Source of the DNA: Centrapalus pauciflorus
Taxonomy: Eukaryota > Streptophyta > Magnoliopsida > Asterales > Asteraceae
Direction of reading: 5' to 3'
DNA: 64,000 nucleotides
Assembly (NCBI GenBank): GCA_020465985.1
Contig: JAANYP010000388.1
Span: forward strand, 32,440 to 96,439
Below the pieces are notes generated by a model, which worked only from the letters and a program-made list of their open reading frames with translations, was not told the DNA's origin and ran no database searches. The position numbers were made by a program, and so were the translations under genes. Every line of letters begins with the position of its first letter. The stretch's first letter is position 1. Below are positions 24,843-34,392 of the stretch, piece by piece.

Positions 24843-25254
24843 CTAATATGGCTGAATTTGAGTGAATTTTGAATCTGAAATCGTTTTTTTTAGAACACTA
24901 TTATATTCATTTTTTTTGAAAATCCGAAAATCAATTGAGGATTTTGATTCTGTGGATGAAATGATCTGATATTTGGATCGAAGGTGCGAATTTTAAAGAC
25001 GAATTCAATGATATAAGTATCAAATTTTTATTCCAAACACACAGAATTTAATTGAGAATTTTCAGATTTTTTGAAAAAGTGTGTGTTCTTGAGGTTTTTG
25101 GTCGATTTTTGGTTTTTAATCAAGAATTAGCCAAAGTGATTTCACAAAAGTTGTTTCTGCTATTAAAACGAACCTTCGAAATCAATTTGAGGTCAATTCA
25201 TGGATTTTTATTGAAAAAGTTTGAATCTGATCTTGTTTTTGTTGAAAAATGATA

Positions 25255-25785
25255 AAACTCGGGCATAACTAAATTCATAGTGTCATTCGAGTTTTATAAG
25301 GCATTCGAGTTTTAAGAGCATTCGAGTTTTATTGAAAGCTTTATTCGATTATTAAAGCTTTATTCGAGTTTTATGAAAGCTTTATTCGAGTTTTATTAAA
25401 GCTTTATTCGAGTTTTATGAAAGATTTATTCGAGTTTTATGAAGCTTATTTCGAGTTTGATAATACATTCATCGAGTTTCATGCCTTATGATTCGAGTTT
25501 TAAGCCTTAGTTATTCGAGTTTCATACTTCATTGACCGAGTTTCATAAAGCATTGACCGAGTTTCACTTCTTTGTAATTCGAGTTGATTTCCATTTCATT
25601 CGAGTTTAACATAACTTCATTCGAGTTGCATATCATATCATTCGAGTTTGATAATTCATCATTCGAGTTTGATCATTTATAGTTCGAGTTTCATCTTTCT
25701 TTGATCGAGTTTCAACCTTAATAATTCGAGTTTCATCTCATATCATTCGAGTTTCATAATTCATTATTCGAGTTTTGACTATTTG
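25255..25785 (+). repeat. TTCGAGTTT array in the C leader
   Basis: Roughly two dozen copies of TTCGAGTTT (variants TCGAGTTG, CCGAGTTT) are spaced about 20-25 bp apart, in one orientation, in the untranslated leader between PBS and ORF. The early copies form a near-regular unit GAAAGCTTTATTCGAGTTTTAT; later copies share only the core. A comparable array lies in the F leader at 34855-35460. Confidence 0.85.
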
Positions 25786-26104
25786 ACCTTAGCTGCTTAA
25801 ATTGGTCATAACTTTTGACTGGAACATCGTTAGAAGGCCTACCATACGTCAAATTGAAGCTTGAAAAGAGATCTACATTTCTAGAACGGCGTAGCCGGTT
25901 CGGTAAATTTTCGAGGCCCAATTCCACTCCAGAAAAAAGTTACGGGCATTTTTCTACAGAAAATCTAAAATTTCAACGTCAAAAAGTCATTTCAGAGCTG
26001 ATTTTTCACAAGTTATCATTTGTAGATATAATTCTCAAAGTTTTATCAGAGTTCACTCATTTTTCCATAAAAGATCTTGGAAGTTCATTTTTCAGTAATT
26101 CATA

Positions 26105-27316
26105 ATGGAATTTGAACAATTGTCAAAGTCTGAGCTGATTTTCAAACTTACTGAATCTGAAAAGATTCGTAAGAACAATTACGACATTCTCATTCAGTTA
26201 AATACTGATAAACATTTGGCGTTACGTGACGTACAAATACTGAATGAAGAAATTCAAAACTTAAAAGAAAAACAAAACTCTGAGAGTTGTGCTCATCAAT
26301 TGAAAATATCTGAATTACTTAAAGAACTTGATGAGCTGAAACAAGAAAATTTTCAGAATGCAACTCAACTGAAATATCTTTTGCCTGAAAGATCTGATCT
26401 TTACAAGAAAGTTCAGGATCTTGAAGATACACTTTGTAAGACAAAACCGACTGATCAGAATTGTATTTTAAACAAAAATGAAGAAATTTTTGCTCTTCAA
26501 CAAGAGTTGTCTTTAACTAAAGATTTGATTGAGAAGGAAAGACATGAGTTCTTACTTAAAGAACAAGATTTTAAATCAAAATCTGAATTGTTTGAAGATG
26601 AAAGACAAATGTTCTTAATCAAAGAACAATCTTTTAAATCTGATTACCAATCATTTGATCATGACAGAAATTCAAATTTAGTCATTATCAAAAGTTTGGA
26701 AGATCAGATACTTCATCTTACAAAACAATTACATGTGTTTACTTCGTCAACTGAGTCAAAGGTTAAGACCCCTTCTTCAGTGTGTTTAAAATCCAATGTT
26801 AATCACTCTGGTTTGTCTTCTGAAAGTGAAGTGAATCTAACTAACTCTGCTAAGTTTGATTCTTCTTCAGATCTTAAACTTAAGTATCTGTTAAAGATAC
26901 ACAGCGGCAAAGATAAAATTATTGAACAACTTCCGGTCAAGATTTACACCGGTGAATCTTCGAAGTCAAATTTTCTTAAAGTTTCTGAAAATACTGGTCA
27001 TTCTAATCAGAAAACATTTTCACAGAAAAATACCAAGTATTATCAGAAACAGGCAAGAACCGGACAGTTTTTCAAAAAGAAGAGTTCGCAAAAGTCTGAT
27101 CATTCAAATTCAAGTTTCTTTAGAAATTCAGATATTCAATTTTCTCATACTCAAAGAAATTTGTTTTCTGCTTTTGAAAGAGAAGCTGATAGTTATAACT
27201 TGCAATGGGTACCTAAACCCAAGTACAAGTGGGTACCAAAACCTGTTTTGAAATGGGTACCCAAGAGCGCTAACAAGTCTGGATCCAAATCTGTTTGGAT
27301 ACCAAAGACATCTTAA
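26105..27316 (+). CDS. Gag C-terminal-like coiled-coil protein of element C
   Basis: An intact 403-residue ORF starting at ATG 26105 (ATAATGGAATTTG) and ending TAA at 27314-27316. Residues 1-220 are rich in Glu/Lys/Leu with long heptad-like helices (HQLKISELLKELDELKQEN, FALQQELSLTKDLIEKERHE). A block near residues 97-120 (ERSDLYKKVQDLED) resembles F at about 37350 (EQTNLYEKIKTMED). The C-terminal part is Ser/Lys-rich and ends in four WVPK/WIPK motifs. F and other plant copia Gags carry WVPK-type motifs shortly before protease. There is no capsid domain, zinc knuckle or enzyme. The likely role is RNA/particle association in trans with a helper's Gag; this is inference. The stop is followed at once by ATTTTGCAGG, an acceptor-like word. 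Confidence 0.72.
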   Translation: MEFEQLSKSELIFKLTESEKIRKNNYDILIQLNTDKHLALRDVQILNEEIQNLKEKQNSESCAHQLKISELLKELDELKQENFQNATQLKYLLPERSDLYKKVQDLEDTLCKTKPTDQNCILNKNEEIFALQQELSLTKDLIEKERHEFLLKEQDFKSKSELFEDERQMFLIKEQSFKSDYQSFDHDRNSNLVIIKSLEDQILHLTKQLHVFTSSTESKVKTPSSVCLKSNVNHSGLSSESEVNLTNSAKFDSSSDLKLKYLLKIHSGKDKIIEQLPVKIYTGESSKSNFLKVSENTGHSNQKTFSQKNTKYYQKQARTGQFFKKKSSQKSDHSNSSFFRNSDIQFSHTQRNLFSAFEREADSYNLQWVPKPKYKWVPKPVLKWVPKSANKSGSKSVWIPKTS

Positions 27317-29190
27317 ATTTTGCAGGTTATAGGTTTCTTATCATTTCAGATAAGGACCCGTTCTTCATTTCAATAGGCTCTTGATTACATCAGATCAAGA
27401 CCCGTGTTTCAAATCAAAATGGTTTCTAGTTAATTTAGACTAGAACCCAGACTTCAATGAACCAGATTCAAAGGCTTTCAGTTACATCAGACTGAAACCC
27501 GAGTCTGAGAGACAAATCTTACTGGAATTCTTGCCCTGAATTCAACTCCGAAGCTGAAATTGACAAAGAGGGAGTTTTATTTTTATAATTTTTTGCTCCT
27601 GATTTCATTTCTATGAGTTGACTAACTGTGTGTGCTTATTTCCAGGGGGAGTTTCAGACGCACTTTGACGATGACATTTTTCAAAACTATGTGTGATTTT
27701 TCACGAAAATATTTGACACACACATAAAAAGAGTTTTTGAGCTGAAAGAAATTTTTTTATGAATCTCTGAATCTATCATTGAGATTAATTGATCTAATCT
27801 CTTTGATTTTCATAATCTCATTTCTTCTGAGATTCTTTTTGTTAGAACTCTTCCAATTTATACTGGATTCTCCTGTTATCTCCCATGTGCTAATTCTTTC
27901 AAGAAAATCTTATTCTTTTCATATCATATATCAGATTTTCCATTTCAATCTGATATCTCCCAAAATTATCTGCATATCATCTCCAATACCATATAAGTTG
28001 GATTTCATCATATCTCCCATATTATTTGAAAATAATCTCTCTGATATCTCTTGAGCTTCAAAGCTGAAAATCTTTCTGCTGACTCCAATTATGCACCAAT
28101 CTGAGTGATAGGCACAAATATCGCTTCTATGGTCTAACCAGAACCGGAAGACCTACCCAAGGAGCAAACCATCTATAGTTTGTGTGGGTGAGGGTTCTTT
28201 AGGTTTATTAGTTGAGAAGTGTCAGTTATCACGGAATACTGACAGGGTCGAGCAGAGATAAAATGTAAATGAGAGGGATATTGATATTGAAAGGAGATGG
28301 TGGTGCATCATATCATGCTTTTCGTATAAAGCTGACTGAATTTAATTCTGAAAAGTGAGCCGGAGGGAGCTAGGTTGAAAAATGCTGAGAGAGCTGAGAG
28401 TTGAGAAAGGATTTGAAGAAAAGATAATCCTATCCTACACTGTGTCTGCTGGGTAATCCACATAATCTATCAAGCCCTAGGCGACTTGATATTGAAAAAG
28501 ACGTCATGGACCCAGTGACGCATGCACTTAACCCCACCAGCTACTCAATTATCTCTCAAAAGATTTCTGTTTCAATAATCACGGAGATATAGCACATTTC
28601 TATCGATATATCATTTGGATATTATTGATATTGAAACAAGGAAGACAGTTGCTCCGGTCTCCAATTTCATTTGATGCACATTGTGTCTAGAGCTGATTAT
28701 ATACACTTTTAGGACACATCGAGTCTAACAGTCTGCGTAACTATAAACTGCTAGTCCAAAGTGACTAAGCCGGAACAAATAAGAGTGATTCTTTCATGAT
28801 AAAGGATTTCACGATGACTATTTGGAAATCCTACCAGTGTTAACATCATGCCAGCGCTGAACGTAGGTCACATAGATTTTGTCTATTGTGTAAACAGGAA
28901 TCCTATGTGGACCTGGATTTCACTAATGAATTTGTTTCATTTTCCTCAAGTCAAGTTGAAAAGCTTTGACTTTGTTTTGTAAAGAAAATGTATCAATTTG
29001 AGGGGGAGTGAGATAAATTTGTTTTGTATAGGGGGAGAGATATCAGTTTAAGGGGAGAAAATCAATTTGTAATAATTTCTGAGTTGTAATTGTTGTTGTA
29101 TTTCTTCTACTATAATTTCATTGAATTAATGTTTCTGAAGTTTTTGCATGATGTTCATAATTTTTTATGATCATCATGAGGGGGAGAAAA
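27317..29190 (+). other. Non-coding 3' region of element C
   Basis: 1.9 kb with no convincing gene. Short repeats of the type 'CAGATCAAGACCCG / CAGACTGAAACCCG' lie at 27340-27510, a pyrimidine-rich stretch at 27780-28060, and several PPT-like purine runs (GAGGGGGAG, AGGGGGAGAG, AAGGGGAGAAAA) at 29002-29187. Confidence 0.55.
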
Positions 29191-29475
29191 GCTGAATTTC
29201 AGAAACAACTGTTGAGTAGTTTGAAATCAACTGAAGGCAATTACTACATCATCTCAAGACAATTGATCAAGGAAGAGATTTAAAAGCTATTCATGATCCA
29301 AGGGGGAGTGTGCTTACAAGAAAAGAGAAGATCAGAATAGAAGAGATGTGAAGATCAGAGTGAGACAATAAAGAAGAAGATTCAGAGATCATAGAAAAGA
29401 AGAAGATTCAAGATAAGAATTAACCTGAACAGAGTACTTTAAATGAAAAATTGTTTTCATCTCTAAGGGGGAGAT
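29191..29475 (+). repeat. Pre-LTR segment of C, first copy
   Basis: 285 bp ending in a PPT (AAGGGGGAGAT). It is repeated, apparently without change, at 29773-30057. Confidence 0.9.
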
Positions 29476-29715
29476 TGTTGGGTACAATTATAAGTAGAGT
29501 TGAAAACAATATTTTGTAATAGTTCAGGGGAATTTATTGTAAATACACAATAGTTATATTGTGTATATAAATAGAAGTAGTATTTCTATTTTGGAATAGA
29601 TCGGACAGAATAGAAAAGAAATCGGACAGATCTAGAGAGAGAAGAAGATTGCTGTCCAAGATAGCCAAGAACTTAATGTAATATTTTTCTCTTTAATCAT
29701 TCAATAGATTGTGTT
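29476..29715 (+). repeat. Truncated LTR copy of C (U3-R only)
   Basis: It matches the first 240 bp of the 305 bp LTR, then stops after ATTGTGTT and passes into an A-rich tract. The break lies where a polyadenylation site (end of R) would be expected, about 150 bp after the TATA box. Confidence 0.85.
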
Positions 29716-29772
29716 TTGATTAAAAAAAAAATTAAATAAAAATAAAAAAAAATAAAATAAAATAAAATAAAA
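29716..29772 (+). repeat. A-rich spacer after truncated LTR
   Basis: 57 bp, starting TTGATT then almost entirely A with scattered T, finishing in AAAAT repeats. It may derive from a poly(A) tail or from simple-repeat expansion. Confidence 0.8.
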
Positions 29773-30057
29773 GCTGAATTTCAGAAACAACTGTTGAGTA
29801 GTTTGAAATCAACTGAAGGCAATTACTACATCATCTCAAGACAATTGATCAAGGAAGAGATTTAAAAGCTATTCATGATCCAAGGGGGAGTGTGCTTACA
29901 AGAAAAGAGAAGATCAGAATAGAAGAGATGTGAAGATCAGAGTGAGACAATAAAGAAGAAGATTCAGAGATCATAGAAAAGAAGAAGATTCAAGATAAGA
30001 ATTAACCTGAACAGAGTACTTTAAATGAAAAATTGTTTTCATCTCTAAGGGGGAGAT
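29773..30057 (+). repeat. Pre-LTR segment of C, second copy
   Basis: A duplicate of 29191-29475 including the PPT adjoining the complete 3' LTR. Both copies are preceded by AAAA, a possible switching point. Confidence 0.9.
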
Positions 30058-30362
30058 TGTTGGGTACAATTATAAGTAGAGTTGAAAACAATATTTTGTA
30101 ATAGTTCAGGGGAATTTATTGTAAATACACAATAGTTATATTGTGTATATAAATAGAAGTAGTATTTCTATTTTGGAATAGATCGGACAGAATAGAAAAG
30201 AAATCGGACAGATCTAGAGAGAGAAGAAGATTGCTGTCCAAGATAGCCAAGAACTTAATGTAATATTTTTCTCTTTAATCATTCAATAGATTGTGTTAGA
30301 TTGTTATAATTGTTCATATATTGTTTAATGTTGATATGAATTGCTAGAAATATGAATTAACA
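30058..30362 (+). repeat. 3' LTR of element C
   Basis: 305 bp, identical by eye to 24524-24828. It is followed by TSD AGTTC at 30363-30367. Confidence 0.95.
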
Positions 30363-30367
30363 AGTTC

Positions 30368-30454
30368 ATATATGACCCTTTAGCCACGTCAATAACAAAA
30401 ACTGTGGCTAGGCAGTTTGGACAAAGTCGTGCCCATAGGTCATTTTTGTACTAG
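30368..30454. mobile_element. Repeat element T, right end
   Basis: Short remainder of T (GCCACGTCAATAACAA, ACTGTGGCTAGG) ending TTTTTGTACTAG at 30454, the inverted counterpart of the left end at 10668. Element A sequence resumes immediately after. Confidence 0.55.
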
Positions 30455-30537
30455 TAAAATATAGTGATCATTGATAGAATCAGCTTAGACTAATTATTGC
30501 AAATAGGGGGAGATTGTTGTACATCGTAGGGGGAGAT
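30455..30537 (+). mobile_element. Element A continued: 3' end with doubled polypurine tract
   Basis: The 3' untranslated DNA of A resumes after T. Two tracts AGGGGGAGAT lie at 30505-30514 and 30528-30537; the second abuts the LTR as matched to D. The first is followed by TGTTGTACATCG, so an LTR start at 30515 is an alternative. Confidence 0.7.
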
Positions 30538-31320
30538 TATTAATCAAACCTGTTTGATGCACTTGAAGGTATAATTTAAGGTCTGTTAATGCCATTATTG
30601 AAACCTAATAAGTGATTTGAAATATTAGTGAAAGCTATTTACCCTGTTGCATTTGTTGCAACTAAGGCAGATTGTCCAAGCTGTTCTACTCCGTTGAACA
30701 GGCTGGACATAAACTGTTCACATTACTTTAAAGTTGACATTCGTCTTTTGGTTAAAGCCTTCTGCAACAGAGACAAAAAGGAAAAGACAAAGATTTCGCA
30801 ATGTAGAGATAAATACTGCTTTGTCAGAACGTGCAGAAAAGTATTCTTGTCTTTTTGGAAAGACATTTCACTATCTCTACGTCCAATGTGGAAGCATCAC
30901 TGGGATTCTCAATGAGAGTATAAAAGGAAGCTTCTAAGGAATATCAGATAACCAAGAGTGTGATATTCAGAACGTGCAAAGAAGTGTGTTTTCATGCATG
31001 CAAAGTCTGCTTGAATATAACAGTTAAGTGTGTCCAACCTGTTCTTGTTCAAGATGTCCGTCTGTCTGCCTTGTAAACAATGAGTTTATCTTTGTGAGTG
31101 TATTCATTGTAACTGGTCTGAGTGTGTCTTAGATTAGTAGAATATCTGTTGTAGCTGTCATCTCAGCTTGAACCTTTCCGTAGTTCAAGCTTGTTTGTAA
31201 TTAACACTTGTTGATAATACATACAAACATTGAGAAAATGTGTTGAATTTTTAAATAGTTGTAATCACCCCCCCTCTACAGCTTAGAGCAACGTACTAGG
31301 GAAACCTTTTGGGACCTACA
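30538..31320 (+). repeat. 3' LTR of element A
   Basis: 783 bp, ending GGGACCTACA. It matches the LTR at 59177-60253 along its length except for a block of about 300 bp in U3 present only in the latter. A TATA box TATAAAAGG lies at 30919-30927, in the same context (GAAGCTTCTAAGGA) as in D. The first bases read TATTAATC rather than TG..., probably a point change. Confidence 0.85.
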
Positions 31321-32699
31321 TCAAATAAGCCCGGATTTTGGTTTAATTTACCGATTAATTAATTACTTCAAGTTAAAACATTTTATCTTTGTAACCATAT
31401 GATGAAAACAAAGCAACTAATCAAGATTCCAATACTAACCAATAGATCTTATTATCGCAACACAATGCCTAAAGATAATCGATTAACACCGAAATCCAAC
31501 TAATTAACTTCATTACTTTATCAAATCAAACTTTATGATTTATTAACCCTATTATCGCAACACAATGCCTAAGAACTAATAAAAATGCATAAAATTCTAG
31601 ATTATCAAATCAACTATCAAATGATTATCGCAGTACAATGCCTAGAAGAGATAATTAACTATTAAATTGTCATTCAAAGCATCATTCTTTTAAAAACGTA
31701 GATTTAATTAACACTTTATTATCGCAAAATAATGCTAAAAGATTGATTAAAATTAGATTTTTAACAAGAAAGCATGAAATAATCAAGATTCAAGCAAATA
31801 TAAACTAAAACTCATCAATCAATCCAATAATATACCAACTAATACATAGAAATCATTATCCCAAGCAGGTGAACAAGAAAACTACTCACTATTCATATTA
31901 AAAACCGAAATTAAAGTTAAAAAAATGTCCAACATGATAAAATCAGAAAGTTTAATGATACCCTAAATTAACTATTCGTGCAAAAGTAACTCCAAATTCG
32001 TAGCTATTCGTAGCTAATTCGTAGCTATTCGTGCAAAAGTTTCTGATTTTATCATGTTTGACAAAACGAAGCAACTAATCAAGATTCCAATACTTCAAGT
32101 TCAATCCAATATTATACCAAATTAGTAGCTATTCGTGCAAAAGTAACTCCAAAATCAACCGAAATGCTTGAAATGATGAAGAATAATGATACCCTAAATT
32201 AATATATGACTAAATATGTGGAAATCGAGAGAAATGCGTCTGAGAATCGTAAATTTTCGTCCGAAATTGCCACCCATCTCAGCTGCTATGCTCCTAAGGT
32301 TTAAAAGAAAATTTCATGGGTTGGGCTGTGTAGCTGCGTTAACTGGTCTTACACCACCTGGCTACATGATATTGTAAACATCTGTTCACACGCGTGAGTA
32401 AGACCATTTTCAGCAATTCTTCGAATTTGATCTATCAACTGAATGGACTTCAAATCTTCGTTCTTTTGGCCTCAATTTCCGTATTAATGTCGATTTAACG
32501 TCTTTTGGCCTGCGATACAAAAATATTAATAAAATCAATATCGTTTCACGCATTTCGGTCTGAAAACCATAGAATATGCAAGGAAAATGATACGAAAAAA
32601 AAGTAGAAATATGCACATACAGGTTTGCATAATAAAATAAGGAAGATGTTACCATAATAAAGGATGAGTCGGACACAAGGAAGGGGCCTAAGGCTGCCT
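31321..32699. other. Gene-free AT-rich DNA with short internal duplications
   Basis: No supportable ORF. Four copies of a TTATCGCAACACAATGCCTA-type motif lie at about 31449, 31551, 31623 and 31718. A 26 bp direct repeat lies at 31411-31436 and 32069-32094. TAGCTATTCGTGCAAAAGT occurs with variation near 31970, 32025 and 32120. This looks like rearranged, unassigned transposon debris. Confidence 0.5.
31931..32058. repeat. Inverted repeat (19 bp arms)
   Basis: Arms at 31931-31949 and 32040-32058 are perfect reverse complements, with a 90 bp loop. The right arm is joined to the second copy of the direct repeat, suggesting an inverted duplication. Confidence 0.75.
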
Positions 32700-33190
32700 T
32701 CACAAAGCCATGGCGTCTCTCCCTCTTAACCTTTGTGTTGGTCAGATGTTCTTATTTCATCTCCTCCTCATTCCCTATAAATACAAGGTCTCTTCTTCAT
32801 TGTTTCATGCACCAAATCAAAGAAATAATTCTAGCATTAGAAAGCATTCTCTCAAAGTTGGAATTGATCTTATAAAGTTTTCTCTCTAAAAAACTTTGAT
32901 AAGAACTGATATTTTCTTGTAAGCTAATATCGTTCAAATGTGTGAAGCTTTAAAGATCACCTACTTTTGTTATTTGCTAAGTGTTTGGAAGGCTTCAATG
33001 GAATATTCAGCAAGTGCTCCCGAGATATGATGTTCTTATTCGTCTTGTTCTTTATGTTCTGGTTTTTGTCTTTGTAATATTAGCATTAGATCTTCTTTGG
33101 GTTTTATACAAATTTGTTTATATGTTTTATTTGCTTCCGCATGCTGTTAAATTGCATTATACACATTTTTTATAAGCCTAAAACCCAACA
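32700..33190 (+). promoter_or_regulatory. LTR-like or promoter-like segment
   Basis: CTATAAATACAAGG (TATA box at 32776-32783) is followed by a CT-rich leader-like stretch and, 400 bp on, by an LTR-style end AAAACCCAACA at about 33190. This could be a solo LTR or its 3' part, but I could not find the matching start or a TSD. A hydrophobic 64-codon ORF here is probably chance. Confidence 0.3.
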
Positions 33191-33244
33191 ATATTGAATA
33201 TTGTACTTCTCTCTATTCTATATTTTAACTTGTTGCTAGACTTT

Positions 33245-33559
33245 AACTACAAGAAATAATGGCATTAGTGTCAACACCATTAGCAGCGACACAAACATTA
33301 GCAATGACAAGCTTCCGCTATTTTTGATGTCGCCGCTAATACCATAAACGGCCGCTAATAGTGTCGCCACTAATGCCCTCGAAATTATAACCGGGAAAGT
33401 AAAAGCCTTTTCCCCACCCACTCCCTTTTCTTCTCATTTTGCGCGACCCTCCCTTCTTTTTCCTCTCAGGCAATCTAACTCCCCCTTTGGCTTCCTTTGG
33501 CTTCCTTCGGCGATTGATGATGCTCTCTGACCTCCGCTCCAACGCTCTCTTTTTCTTTC

Positions 33560-33605
<46 letters not shown>

Positions 33606-34084
33606 ATAAGCTACGGTGAGTATATATGTGTTTTTATGTTTGATTTTTTTATGTAAAAAGTGTGCAATGTACCATGTTTGATGTGTACTGTGTGTATTTT
33701 TTGTGTATTATGTATAATTTTAGCGTGTATTTGTGTGTGTATGATTGTATTAGTGTGTGTATTTGTGTATAACTAGTGTATAGATGTTAAAATGTATGTA
33801 AACAATGTTTTCAGAGGAAAAATGTTGATATGTTAAAATTGTATGTGGATTTGTTTAAATAATTTTGGGATAAAAGTTATAGGTTTGTTAAACTTGGGGT
33901 AAAATACTTGGATTTGTTAAAATATTTGTAGATTTGTTGTGTTGTTAACTATTTATGGATTTTTTTGTTGTTTATAACATATTTATAGATTTTATTGTGT
34001 GTGTATTTAAATTATTATATACAATTATGCAATGTGTTTATTGATGTCTATTGTGTATATTTTGTGTCTATTGTGTATAATTTT
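33245..34084 (+). mobile_element. CACTA-type transposon terminus, cut by element F
   Basis: It begins AACTACAAGAAATAATGG, one base off the CACTACAAGAAA consensus of plant CACTA (En/Spm) termini. It is followed by subterminal repeats ATTAGCRGCGACA/TGTCGCCGCTAAT in both orientations to about 33390. Then come a CT-rich segment, a (CT)20 run, and CTACGGTGAGTATATATG resembling a 5' splice donor at the end of a non-coding first exon, then T/G-rich intron-like DNA. The rest of the transposon is not seen. Element F starts at 34085. Confidence 0.65.
33563..33602. repeat. (CT)n microsatellite
   Basis: About 20 uninterrupted CT units. Confidence 0.95.
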
Positions 34085-34378
34085 TGTTGGAAAATCATTT
34101 GTTGATGAAAAACAAAGTCTAGGGTCTAATATGTAATTTGTATAAAGTTGTAAATAATATAAATAGTTTGTTGACTTTTGTAATAGATCAGATTTGACAT
34201 TTTACATTTTTGTACGCACGGAATTTCAAAGAAGAATTTAGAGCTACAGTGCAAGTTCATCTCATTCTCATTCTGTAATCGAATTTGTGATTAATACAAT
34301 CATTTGGTTAGTGTTCTTGATCTTGTTCTTTATTGATTGAATTAAGTGTTGATTGATATATAGGATTCACAATTCACA
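34085..34378 (+). repeat. 5' LTR of element F
   Basis: 294 bp, TGTTGGAAAATC...CACAATTCACA. TATA box TATAAATAG at 34158-34166. No second copy lies in the window, so the boundaries rest on TG...CA and the PBS. Confidence 0.75.
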
Positions 34379-34380
34379 AT

Positions 34381-34392
34381 TCGTATAAGAGC
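34381..34392 (+). promoter_or_regulatory. Degenerate primer-binding site of F
   Basis: TCGTATAAGAGC against TGGTATCAGAGC, two mismatches, followed by ATTAGGGTGA as commonly seen after copia PBSs. Confidence 0.7.

Larger units (their letters stand above)
24524..30362 (+). mobile_element. Non-autonomous LTR retrotransposon C with one Gag-like ORF
   Basis: A complete 5.8 kb insertion with TSD AGTTC (24519-24523 and 30363-30367). It has a 305 bp 5' LTR, an initiator tRNA-Met PBS, a TTCGAGTTT array, one intact 403-codon ORF, a long 3' non-coding region with several GGGGGAG tracts, a duplicated 3' end with a truncated LTR, and a full 3' LTR. The outer LTRs are identical by eye, so C is the youngest element here. 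It encodes no protease, integrase, RT or RNase H and must use enzymes supplied by another element. Leader similarity to F (words such as TTTCACAAAAAGT and CTTCGANATCAATTTG) suggests an F-like helper. Confidence 0.85.

Noticed and set aside
25255..25785. CRISPR-like repeat array
   Set aside because: Plant context, degenerate repeats, spacers of unequal length that are themselves partly repetitive, and no cas genes. It is an internal array of an LTR element.
27779..28054. Hydrophobic 91-codon ORF in the 3' region of C
   Set aside because: It comes from a pyrimidine-rich stretch, which gives Leu/Phe/Ile by composition; no domain and no context for a membrane protein.
30628..30937. ORFs in the A 3' LTR
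   Set aside because: They overlap in two frames across U3 and the TATA box and are not preserved in the LTR at 59177-60253.
32981..33175. 64-codon hydrophobic ORF
   Set aside because: Short, T-rich by composition and without an ATG start in good context; it lies in an LTR-like segment.
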